Below, one piece after another: positions 1 to 5,898 of a DNA stretch of 6,988 nt. The DNA lies in the NCBI GenBank assembly GCA_017888105.1, contig JAGHGS010000112.1, positions 1 through 6,988 of the forward strand. The letters run 5' to 3'. The stretch is from Bacilli bacterium (GTDB lineage: Bacteria; Bacillota_I; Bacilli_A; RF39; UBA660). The position numbers were made by a program, and so were the translations under genes. Under the pieces are notes generated by a model. That model worked only from the letters and a program-made list of their open reading frames with translations. It made no database searches and was not told the origin of the DNA. How positions within the stretch are numbered: the first letter of the stretch is position 1; every line of letters begins with the position of its first letter.

Positions 1-1
1 A

Positions 2-70
2 CTAAAGAGATTACAAAGGCAATATAACAAATTACTAAATAAATATAAAAAAGAATATTTTAGATTCTAA
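2..70 (+). CDS. Possible C-terminal fragment of a convergent gene (left edge)
   Basis: An open plus-strand frame enters from the left edge and ends at TAA 68-70. It encodes 22 residues that begin LKRLQRQYNKLLNKYKKEY, a lysine/arginine-rich, helix- or coiled-coil-like tail. Fifteen bases after the stop a hairpin begins that is followed by T5 on this same strand, which is what the end of a convergent gene would look like. The next frame over is also open but stops earlier, at 25-27. The fragment is too short to assign any family. In AT-rich DNA an open stretch this short can occur by chance, so this is a suggestion resting mainly on the adjacent terminator. Confidence 0.3.
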   Translation, partial: LKRLQRQYNKLLNKYKKEYFRF

Positions 71-84
71 ATTTACTTTTAAAT

Positions 85-139
85 TAGCAAAGTTTTAAAA
101 AAATCGCAATATCGACGATTATTTAACTTTGCTATTTTT
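85..139. terminator. Hairpin between rpe and the left edge, probable (bidirectional) terminator
   Basis: A perfect 10-bp inverted repeat, TAGCAAAGTT (85-94) and AACTTTGCTA (125-134), encloses an inner arm AATCG (102-106)/CGATT (116-120) with a loop of about nine bases. On the plus strand the outer stem is followed directly by TTTTT (135-139), as in an intrinsic terminator. On the minus strand, the direction of rpe, the stem is followed only by ATTT and then A-rich sequence, so the U-tract is weak. It lies 67 nt past the rpe stop. The likely role is to end the operon and, more convincingly, a convergent plus-strand gene. Confidence 0.5.
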
Positions 140-200
140 AGTCACTATGTCTTGACAAAAATCATTTTGTTCTTATAGCCAGCATTTCTAATCTAAAAAG

Positions 201-836
201 CTATTTTCCTAATAATTTATAAATTTGCTCCTGATAATGATCAGATCTACAAATAAAAGAACCACTTACAACAATATCAAGTTCTGGTACCAATAAAATA
301 GTTTCATCATTAATACCACCATCCATTTCAATTTGAAAAGACAAATGGTTTTCTTCTCGTACTTTTAACAATTCTTGCAAACGATGAGGTGACTCTAAAA
401 GAAACTCTTGTCCTCCCTCACCCGGTTCAACACTCATAATTAAAACCAAATCAATTAAAGTTAAATAAGGCATCAGCTCATATAAATCCGTATTAGGCTT
501 AATCGATAACCCAACTTTAATCCCATGTTCTTTAATTTTTTCAATCGTTTTAACAACATCTTTCGTCGCTTCTACATGAAAAGTAATATATTCAGGATTT
601 AACTTTGCTAATTCATCAATATAAAGAATAGGATCAAAAACCATTAAATGAATATCAAGAGGTTTTTCACAATCATTAAATAATTCTAAAACTTCATCTA
701 TTGTAAAATTCTTTTTTGGAACAAACCCTCCATCCATTAAATCCACATGAATATAATCCGCAGTAGTTGCCTCAATAAGTTCTAATGTTTTTCTTTTTTC
801 ATATTTACTACTTAAATAAGATACTGATATTTTCAT
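201..836 (-). CDS. rpe: Ribulose-phosphate 3-epimerase
   Basis: It interconverts D-ribulose 5-phosphate and D-xylulose 5-phosphate in the cytosolic pentose phosphate pathway, using a TIM-barrel and a divalent metal. The 211-residue product covers the whole barrel; the family is usually about 215-225. Visible signatures are YIHVDLMDGGFVP (residues 28-40, with metal/catalytic H30 and D32), DIHLMV (H63), the phosphate-loop region MSVEPGEGGQEF (134-145) and EMDGGIND (catalytic D172), then VSGSFI (190-195). The N-terminus is trimmed compared with B. subtilis Rpe, and the usual NPGFGGQ loop reads EPGEGGQ, so this is a divergent but intact member. The ATG at 834-836 has an AGGTGG site four bases upstream that includes the rsgA stop codon, 8 nt after that gene ends. 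It is the last gene of the operon. All catalytic residues I know of are present. Confidence 0.93.
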   Translation of the reverse strand: MKISVSYLSSKYEKRKTLELIEATTADYIHVDLMDGGFVPKKNFTIDEVLELFNDCEKPLDIHLMVFDPILYIDELAKLNPEYITFHVEATKDVVKTIEKIKEHGIKVGLSIKPNTDLYELMPYLTLIDLVLIMSVEPGEGGQEFLLESPHRLQELLKVREENHLSFQIEMDGGINDETILLVPELDIVVSGSFICRSDHYQEQIYKLLGK

Positions 837-850
837 GAAACCACCTACTT
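837..850 (-). promoter_or_regulatory. rpe ribosome binding site built on the rsgA stop codon
   Basis: On the minus strand the sequence reads AAGTAGGTGGTTTCATG. The TAG that ends rsgA (845-847) supplies the first bases of the AGGTGG Shine-Dalgarno, four bases ahead of the rpe ATG. Ribosomes terminating rsgA therefore sit on the rpe binding site, which favours coupled translation. The fmt/membrane-protein junction has the same arrangement. Confidence 0.75.
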
Positions 851-1669
851 TATAAAATTACAATAATTTTCATACCTTGATTCTAAAATATGTCCCTTTT
901 CTACTTTCTTTTTTACTTCACAATTTTGTTCTTTCACATGCATACAATTTTTAAATTCACAAGGATATTTCGAAAATTCAACGAATGTATCTCGAATTTC
1001 TTCTCGCGAAACATTTTTCAAATCAAGAGCAGAAAAACCTGGAGTATCAGCAATCAAAATTCCTCTTACAAAGAAAAATTCAGTATGACGTGTCGTATGC
1101 CTTCCTCTTCCTAAAGCATCACTAATCTCACCAGTTTTAAGAGCCAAACTAGGACTAATAAGATTTAATAAACTAGACTTACCCGCTCCTGTTTGTCCTG
1201 TTAAAACAACAGTTTTATTTTTCAAATATTTTAATAATTTTGAAAGTTTTAAATTCGTAAACACTTGATATCCTAACTTTTTATAATACTTCATAATTTT
1301 CTTTAACTCTTTTTTTTCTTCTTTATTTAATAAATCTATTTTTGTAAAACAAAGTACTGGTTCTATTTTTTTTAAAGTAACACTTGTAATTTCTTTATCT
1401 AATAAATACAAAGATAAATCCGGCTTTTTAACACTAGTAACAAGTAAGGCAACATCAATATTACTAACACTAGGTCGATCCAGTTCATTTTTACGCTCTA
1501 AAATATTTAAAATATAATTATTTTCTGGATCAATTTCTACCATATCACCAACAAGAGGAGTAAGTGCGTCTTTACGGAACTTACCCCTTGCCTTACATTC
1601 ATATAATTTTCCATCTACTTTTACGGTATATAGATCACTAATATTTTTTACAATCATTCCTTTTAACAT
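845..1669 (-). CDS. rsgA: Ribosome small subunit-dependent GTPase RsgA (YloQ/CpgA)
   Basis: A circularly permuted GTPase that checks and matures the 30S subunit and hydrolyses GTP when bound to it; it is cytoplasmic and ribosome-associated. The 274-residue product has the family order: an N-terminal OB-fold (about 1-65, including the TPLVGD segment at 37-42), then G4 FTKID (108-112), G1 P-loop GQTGAGKSS (158-166), the switch region GRGRHTTRH (187-195) and G3 DTPG (208-211). It ends with the C-terminal zinc motif C237, C242, H244, C250. It is slightly shorter than B. subtilis CpgA. The ATG at 1667-1669 lies inside the last codons of prkC (7-nt overlap) and has no good Shine-Dalgarno. An internal Met at residue 5 has a purine run too close to it, and MLKGMIVK aligns with the family N-terminus, so the upstream start is kept. 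RsgA is a known substrate of PrkC-type kinases in other Firmicutes, which fits its place here. Confidence 0.96.
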   Translation of the reverse strand: MLKGMIVKNISDLYTVKVDGKLYECKARGKFRKDALTPLVGDMVEIDPENNYILNILERKNELDRPSVSNIDVALLVTSVKKPDLSLYLLDKEITSVTLKKIEPVLCFTKIDLLNKEEKKELKKIMKYYKKLGYQVFTNLKLSKLLKYLKNKTVVLTGQTGAGKSSLLNLISPSLALKTGEISDALGRGRHTTRHTEFFFVRGILIADTPGFSALDLKNVSREEIRDTFVEFSKYPCEFKNCMHVKEQNCEVKKKVEKGHILESRYENYCNFIK

Positions 1670-3432
1670 AAACCATTCTCACATTCTGGATTATCTTCAC
1701 CACCAGTATCACCAGTAGGTGCTTTAGCAACACGAATCTTGAATGTTTGACCTGCTACAACTCTTTGTCCTTCTGGTCTAGATTGATAGTAAATCGTATT
1801 CTCTTCATAATCACTCGTTTCTACATATTCAATATCTACTTCTAGCTCATAAGTATCAGCAAATTCTTCGACATCCGCTACCGTATATTCACCATTGGTA
1901 AAATCTGGATAATTGGTTACAATATTTGGAATATAAAGCGTAATATTTGTTCCTTCTGAAACTTTTTCTCCTGGTTCAATAGATTGATCAATAATAACTC
2001 CATCTTCATAGGTGTTTTCTTCATCTTCTTCAACATCACGCCGTTCAATTAAAACATATAATCCAAGTGCCTCTAATCTTCCTTTAACTTCTAGATAACT
2101 TTCTCCTGTGTAATCTTCTATTTCAATTTGAGTATCACCAAGTGAAACATAAAGAGTTACAACGGTACCATCTTTTCTTTCACTACCTGCTACCGGGCTA
2201 GTTCTTACGACTCTTCCTTCTTCAACATCTGCCGAAGATACCTCTCTTTGTTCATCCGAAACAACAAAGCCTTCATCTTGTAACGCATCAATCGCCTCAC
2301 TTACCGTCATTCCCGTAACATCTGGAACTTTTATTTGTTTTCCACCAGTTATCAAAGGAATAAAGACAATTAAAGCCGTAATACCTACAACCAAACCAGT
2401 AAAAATAAATGCTAAAATAATTAATAATTTATTTTGTTTTTTCAAATCATCACCTGTTATTTTTTTTGCAATAACCTCTTCTTCTGGAGCCTTTTCTTTT
2501 TTCTTTTCACTCATCTCTTTTTTGCTATCCTTAACCATTTTCATGAGTTTAGCATCATCCGTATCGGACTCTGGATATTTAAAATGTATAATTGCCTCAT
2601 CTCTTCTTGCATCATCTAGACAAGTTAAGAGATCATCATGCATTTCACGAGCATCATTATATCGATTCTTAGGATTCTTTGCAGTAGCCCGTTTAATAAT
2701 ATTATAAATACTATTCGGAACATTTGGAAGTTTTTCTCGAATATCTGGAATAGGCTCTTTTAAATGTTTCAGAGCAATTTCAACAGCATTATCTCCTTTA
2801 AATGGTAATTCTCCCGTCAAAAGTTCATACATGACAATACCCATCGAATAAATATCGCTTTGTAAAGTCGAACCTTGTCCACTTGCTTGTTCTGGTGGCA
2901 AATAATGAACACTACCCATAACGGAATTGGTTTGTGTAAGTTGAGTTGCATTCATTGCCATAGCAATTCCAAAATCCGTAATTTTAACGAGTCCATTTTC
3001 CAAAATCATGATATTTTGTGGTTTAATATCTCGATGAATAATATACGAATCATGAGCAGCTGCCATACCATCTGTAATTTGAAGCATGATATCAACCGCT
3101 TCACTTAAAGTGAGTTTTCCTCTTCTTTTAAGTAAATTCTTTAAATGTTTTCCCTCAATATATTCCATGACAATATAATATTCACCATTATCTTCCCCAA
3201 CATCATATACTTCAACAATATTAGGATGCGTTAAACTAGAGGCTGCAAGAGCTTCTCTTTGGAACCTTCTTACAAACTTTTCATCACTCGATAAATCCCC
3301 ACGAAGAACTTTAACCGCTACATTCCGATCTAAGATCGTATCATAAGCAAGATAAACATTAGCCATCCCACCTTCACCAATGGATTTAATAATTTGGTAA
3401 CGATCGCTAATCTTTTGACCTTTCATTATCAT
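1663..3432 (-). CDS. prkC: Membrane Ser/Thr protein kinase with three PASTA repeats (PrkC/Stk1 family)
   Basis: A eukaryotic-type (Hanks) kinase that in Firmicutes phosphorylates cytoplasmic targets in response to cell-wall muropeptides or lipid II sensed by its outer repeats. The 589-residue protein reads in order: glycine loop GEGGMA (19-24), VAVK with lysine K41, helix-C E60, catalytic loop HRDIKPQN (133-140, D135), DFG (153-155), and a Thr-rich activation loop (T163, T166, T168) ahead of GSVHYLPPEQ (173-182). Next comes a Lys/Glu-rich juxtamembrane linker (about 290-335), one membrane helix (about 336-362), and three PASTA repeats at about 367-431, 435-501 and 505-570, each ending with a P-x-G turn. 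The C-terminal tail carries two cysteines (C584, C589). The repeats are acidic. The ATG at 3430-3432 overlaps the prpC stop as ATGA, with AAGGGAG nine bases upstream. This start is preferred over Met3, which is too far from that site. Confidence 0.97.
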   Translation of the reverse strand: MIMKGQKISDRYQIIKSIGEGGMANVYLAYDTILDRNVAVKVLRGDLSSDEKFVRRFQREALAASSLTHPNIVEVYDVGEDNGEYYIVMEYIEGKHLKNLLKRRGKLTLSEAVDIMLQITDGMAAAHDSYIIHRDIKPQNIMILENGLVKITDFGIAMAMNATQLTQTNSVMGSVHYLPPEQASGQGSTLQSDIYSMGIVMYELLTGELPFKGDNAVEIALKHLKEPIPDIREKLPNVPNSIYNIIKRATAKNPKNRYNDAREMHDDLLTCLDDARRDEAIIHFKYPESDTDDAKLMKMVKDSKKEMSEKKKEKAPEEEVIAKKITGDDLKKQNKLLIILAFIFTGLVVGITALIVFIPLITGGKQIKVPDVTGMTVSEAIDALQDEGFVVSDEQREVSSADVEEGRVVRTSPVAGSERKDGTVVTLYVSLGDTQIEIEDYTGESYLEVKGRLEALGLYVLIERRDVEEDEENTYEDGVIIDQSIEPGEKVSEGTNITLYIPNIVTNYPDFTNGEYTVADVEEFADTYELEVDIEYVETSDYEENTIYYQSRPEGQRVVAGQTFKIRVAKAPTGDTGGEDNPECENGLC

Positions 3433-4181
3433 GAGTTTTTACTCCCTTCATTAATTATTAAATATGCAATAGAAATATTATCCGTTCCCCCTCTAGCATT
3501 ACATTTTCTTATTAATTTACTCACCTTTTCCTCAATTTCTAACTCTGGATCATTCAGTACTTTTTCAATCTGTTCTTTCGTAAGCATATTGGTAAGTCCA
3601 TCACTACAAAGTAGTATTGCATCAAATGTCATATCAACAACATCAAATATATCAAGCTCTACTGTACTAGCAGCCCCAAGTGCTTTCATAAGCACATTTC
3701 TTTTTGGATGGAACTTAGCTTCTTCTTCCGTTAAATTACCTGCTTGTACAAGTAAATTCACTAAAGTATGATCTTTTGTAACCTTATGTAACTGTCCTTT
3801 TTTCATAACAAATCCGGAAGAATCACCAATATTGCCAAATATTAAATAGTCATGCGTAAGAAGTGCTACAACAATCGTAGTACCCATTCCCATGGAATCC
3901 GGATTATTATTCGCATACTCTAAAATATTTTTATTAATTTCATTCACTGTATCATTAAGCCAATTAACCGCATCTAATTTAGAACCAATAGAAGATATCT
4001 TATTAAATCTACTTCCAAGTGCTGTAATTGCCATCGAACTAGCAACTTCCCCTTTTCGATGTCCTCCCATTCCATCACATACAATCATGAGATATTCATT
4101 ATTTGCATTCTTTAAAATCGTAACCGAATCTTCATTATGTGTTCTTACTCTTCCCGTATCTGTTAAATAAAATGATTTCAC
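3429..4181 (-). CDS. prpC: PP2C-type Ser/Thr protein phosphatase (PrpC/Stp)
   Basis: A metal-dependent PPM/PP2C phosphatase that reverses phosphorylation by the neighbouring PrkC and on its substrates; it is cytoplasmic. From the GTG start it is 250 residues, close to the 254 of B. subtilis PrpC. Family motifs in order: DTGRVRTHNED (8-18), CDGMGGHRKGEVAS (35-48, metal-binding D36), MGTT (99-102), GNIGDSSG (117-124, D120), LCSDGL (191-196, D194) and GGTDNIS (231-237, D234). Start choice: the longest frame opens at a TTG (4211), but the GTG at 4179-4181 forms a GTGA overlap with the rlmN stop. It also has GAGGGAG nine bases upstream and begins right at the conserved 'T-DTG-R-HNED' N-terminus, so GTG is used. 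The downstream end overlaps prkC by 4 nt (ATGA), the usual tight phosphatase/kinase pairing. Confidence 0.96.
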   Translation of the reverse strand: MKSFYLTDTGRVRTHNEDSVTILKNANNEYLMIVCDGMGGHRKGEVASSMAITALGSRFNKISSIGSKLDAVNWLNDTVNEINKNILEYANNNPDSMGMGTTIVVALLTHDYLIFGNIGDSSGFVMKKGQLHKVTKDHTLVNLLVQAGNLTEEEAKFHPKRNVLMKALGAASTVELDIFDVVDMTFDAILLCSDGLTNMLTKEQIEKVLNDPELEIEEKVSKLIRKCNARGGTDNISIAYLIINEGSKNS

Positions 4182-5197
4182 CCTATTTCTCTCCCTCTTA
4201 ATTGTCCACAAGCGGCATCAATATTACCTCCAAATTCCTTTCGAACTGTAACATTAATTCCTTCTTTTTTTAATGTATCATAAAACTTCTTAATATTTTC
4301 TTTACTACTTCTTGAAAATTCAAAATGATTTGTTTCATTATAAGGAATCAAATTAACATAAATATTCATTCCTCGAAATAAGTCTGCTAATTTTCTAGCA
4401 CACTCAATACTATCATTTACATTATTAAGCATAACATATTCAATCGTTACTCGTCTACTCGTAACTTGCAAATAATCTTTGATTGCCCTAATTAAGGTAT
4501 CAATACTATACACTTTATTGACAGGCATTAGTTTACTTCGAAGTTCATCGGTTGGAGCATGAAAAGAAATAGCTAAATTAATTTGAATAGGAATCTTAGA
4601 TAACTCTAAAATCTTAGGAACTAACCCACAAGTAGAAAGAGTAATATGTCTCGCCCCAATGGCAATCCCTTTTGCATCATTAATTATTTCAATGAAAGAA
4701 ATAATATTATCATAATTATCAAGTGGTTCTCCAATCCCCATAATAACCACACTACTAATCCGTTTTCCTAAATCTTTTTCAACGAGTAATATTTGTTCTA
4801 CAATCTCATAAGCATTTAAATTACGAACTTTTTTAAGTCTTCCCGACTCACAAAAACGACATCCCATATTACAGCCAACTTGACTTGATACACAAATACT
4901 CGTACCATAATCATGCATCATAACAACCGCTTCAATAAATTCATCATCAAGTAAACGAAACAAATACTTATAAGTTAAATGATCTTCTTGTCTTTTCTCT
5001 ATTTTTATAAAATCAAGAGTAAAATCTTTCTTTAATTGTTCTCGTATTTCTTTTTTGATATTACTAAATGAATCAATATCAAAAACCCTTTTTTGATACA
5101 ACCACTCAAAAACCTGCGTTGCCTTATATTTTTTCTCATCAATCTGTTCAAAATATTCTTCCAAGTCTTTTTTAGTCATTCCAAGTAAATTAGTCAT
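4178..5197 (-). CDS. rlmN: Dual-specificity 23S rRNA/tRNA adenine C2-methyltransferase RlmN (radical SAM)
   Basis: It methylates C2 of A2503 in 23S rRNA, and A37 in some tRNAs, using a 4Fe-4S cluster and two SAM molecules. The 339-residue protein starts with the helical accessory domain (about 5-95). The radical-SAM core follows: CVSSQVGC, with C102 matching the resolving cysteine (C118 in E. coli), and the cluster motif CNMGCRFC (C109, C113, C116). Then come MGIGEPLDN (153-161), RHITLSTCG (183-191), SFHAPTDELR (211-220) and the C-terminal AACGQL with C330, which carries the methyl group in the E. coli enzyme (C355). The triplet after the cluster motif is ESG where well-studied members have ATG, STG or AST, a subfamily difference. 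The ATG at 5195-5197 has a strong GGAGGGG site six bases upstream and overlaps the upstream gene by 8 nt. The stop overlaps prpC as GTGA. Confidence 0.95.
   Translation of the reverse strand: MTNLLGMTKKDLEEYFEQIDEKKYKATQVFEWLYQKRVFDIDSFSNIKKEIREQLKKDFTLDFIKIEKRQEDHLTYKYLFRLLDDEFIEAVVMMHDYGTSICVSSQVGCNMGCRFCESGRLKKVRNLNAYEIVEQILLVEKDLGKRISSVVIMGIGEPLDNYDNIISFIEIINDAKGIAIGARHITLSTCGLVPKILELSKIPIQINLAISFHAPTDELRSKLMPVNKVYSIDTLIRAIKDYLQVTSRRVTIEYVMLNNVNDSIECARKLADLFRGMNIYVNLIPYNETNHFEFSRSSKENIKKFYDTLKKEGINVTVRKEFGGNIDAACGQLRGREIG
4191..4197 (-). promoter_or_regulatory. prpC ribosome binding site supporting the GTG start
   Basis: The minus-strand sequence GAGGGAG lies nine bases before the GTG at 4179-4181, inside the last codons of rlmN. 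The same AGGGAG with nine-base spacing occurs before prkC (3442-3448). This decides for the GTG and against the TTG ten codons upstream. Confidence 0.65.
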
Positions 5198-5885
5198 TCA
5201 AAACCCCTCCAATATTATTAAAAGTAAAAAGATAAGTGATATTTCCATCCAAAGAAGATATAATAAGATCCGTTATTTTTGTTTTATCGGGACTAATATT
5301 TAAAGTATAAATATAAGTACTATCACTACAAGTATATACCGGATAGCTATAACCTCCAAGATCTTCTTTAAGCCCTAAAGTATTCATTGTATTAAAAACG
5401 GTTTCCAATTGGAAAAAATTTGCATCCAACCCAGAATAAAGATTATCAATTGGTATCTTTTCATTAGCATTGATTTGATAAACTCCCGTATCATCAATGT
5501 AATAATGAATAGTCCCATTAGAATCATCCTTATATCCTTCTTCATACTCTTCATATTTTGTTCCTTCAAAATAATAACTAGCATCATTAATATGGATATC
5601 ATAAGTATATTCATAAGTACCATAAATTAGTTCTTGCATCATATGATCAATTGTTTGTGGCACTACCGGATCTTCTACTGGAGTATTAACCTCTTCATCT
5701 TTATTTATTGGAGTTTCATAATCACTTGTAAGTGCTGAAGTAACTGCTAAAAAGATAAATAAAAATGCAAAGAATATAGCCCAATAAATAAGTTTTAAAT
5801 AAGCCCTACCCTTAGGAGTAGATTTCATCTTTTGATGCCACAATTTAAATTTACTTGGTGTTTTTTTCTTTTTTTCTTTTTTCAT
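5190..5885 (-). CDS. Uncharacterised single-pass membrane protein with Tyr-rich extracytoplasmic domain
   Basis: I do not recognise a named family. The 231-residue product has a strongly basic cytoplasmic N-terminus (KKEKKKK at 2-8, further Lys/Arg to residue 27) and one hydrophobic helix at about 31-51 (LIYWAIFFAFLFIFLAVTSA within it). An acidic Pro-containing linker (about 55-77) follows, and then an outer domain of about 150 residues rich in Tyr, Asp, Gly and beta-type alternation (for example YEYTYDIHI at 91-99). By the positive-inside rule it is anchored with the C-terminus outside. There is no lipobox Cys and no cleavage motif I trust. It lies 7 nt after fmt, with AGGTGG formed on the fmt stop, and overlaps rlmN by 8 nt, so it is a full operon member. 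In B. subtilis this slot holds rsmB; this protein has no methyltransferase features. Its position near PrkC/PrpC permits a cell-envelope role, but that is inference only. Confidence 0.85.
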   Translation of the reverse strand: MKKEKKKKTPSKFKLWHQKMKSTPKGRAYLKLIYWAIFFAFLFIFLAVTSALTSDYETPINKDEEVNTPVEDPVVPQTIDHMMQELIYGTYEYTYDIHINDASYYFEGTKYEEYEEGYKDDSNGTIHYYIDDTGVYQINANEKIPIDNLYSGLDANFFQLETVFNTMNTLGLKEDLGGYSYPVYTCSDSTYIYTLNISPDKTKITDLIISSLDGNITYLFTFNNIGGVLND

Positions 5886-5898
5886 ACTCCACCTACTT
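5886..5898 (-). promoter_or_regulatory. Ribosome binding site of the membrane protein gene, built on the fmt stop codon
   Basis: The minus strand reads AAGTAGGTGGAGTATG. The fmt TAG (5893-5895) is part of the AGGTGGAG Shine-Dalgarno just ahead of the ATG at 5883-5885. The stop-in-SD layout and the sequence TAAAGTAGGTGG are identical to those at the rsgA/rpe junction, and point to coupled translation with fmt. Confidence 0.7.

Noticed and set aside
155..170. Small inverted repeat ACAAAA-ATCA-TTTTGT as the rpe terminator
   Set aside because: It is only six mostly A-T pairs with no following T-run on either strand. The 85-134 hairpin is a better candidate.
152..179. TTGACA (152-157) with TATAGC (174-179) on the plus strand as a promoter
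   Set aside because: The -10 is poor, it points into the 3' end of rpe in antisense, and there is no gene to drive. It is likely a chance match in AT-rich DNA.
890..1114. Plus-strand open frame inside rsgA
   Set aside because: It is antisense to a well-supported gene. The low-complexity Phe/Ser-rich product is what lysine/glutamate-rich coding sequence gives on the opposite strand.
2434..3108. Three plus-strand open frames antisense to prkC
   Set aside because: They are shadows of the kinase gene, with no ribosome binding sites and no recognisable domains.
3394..4170. Plus-strand open frames antisense to prpC
   Set aside because: These are shadow frames with Ser/Ile/Phe-rich products and no conserved motifs, opposite an intact PP2C gene.
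4182..4211. TTG start of prpC ten codons upstream
   Set aside because: It reads through the rlmN C-terminus in another frame. The GTG at 4181 makes a GTGA overlap, has a placed AGGGAG site and matches the PrpC N-terminus.
5384..5630. Overlapping frames on both strands within the membrane protein gene
   Set aside because: They are Ile/Met-rich translations of Tyr/Asp-rich codons in other frames, with no start signals. The 231-codon frame fits the operon spacing at both ends.
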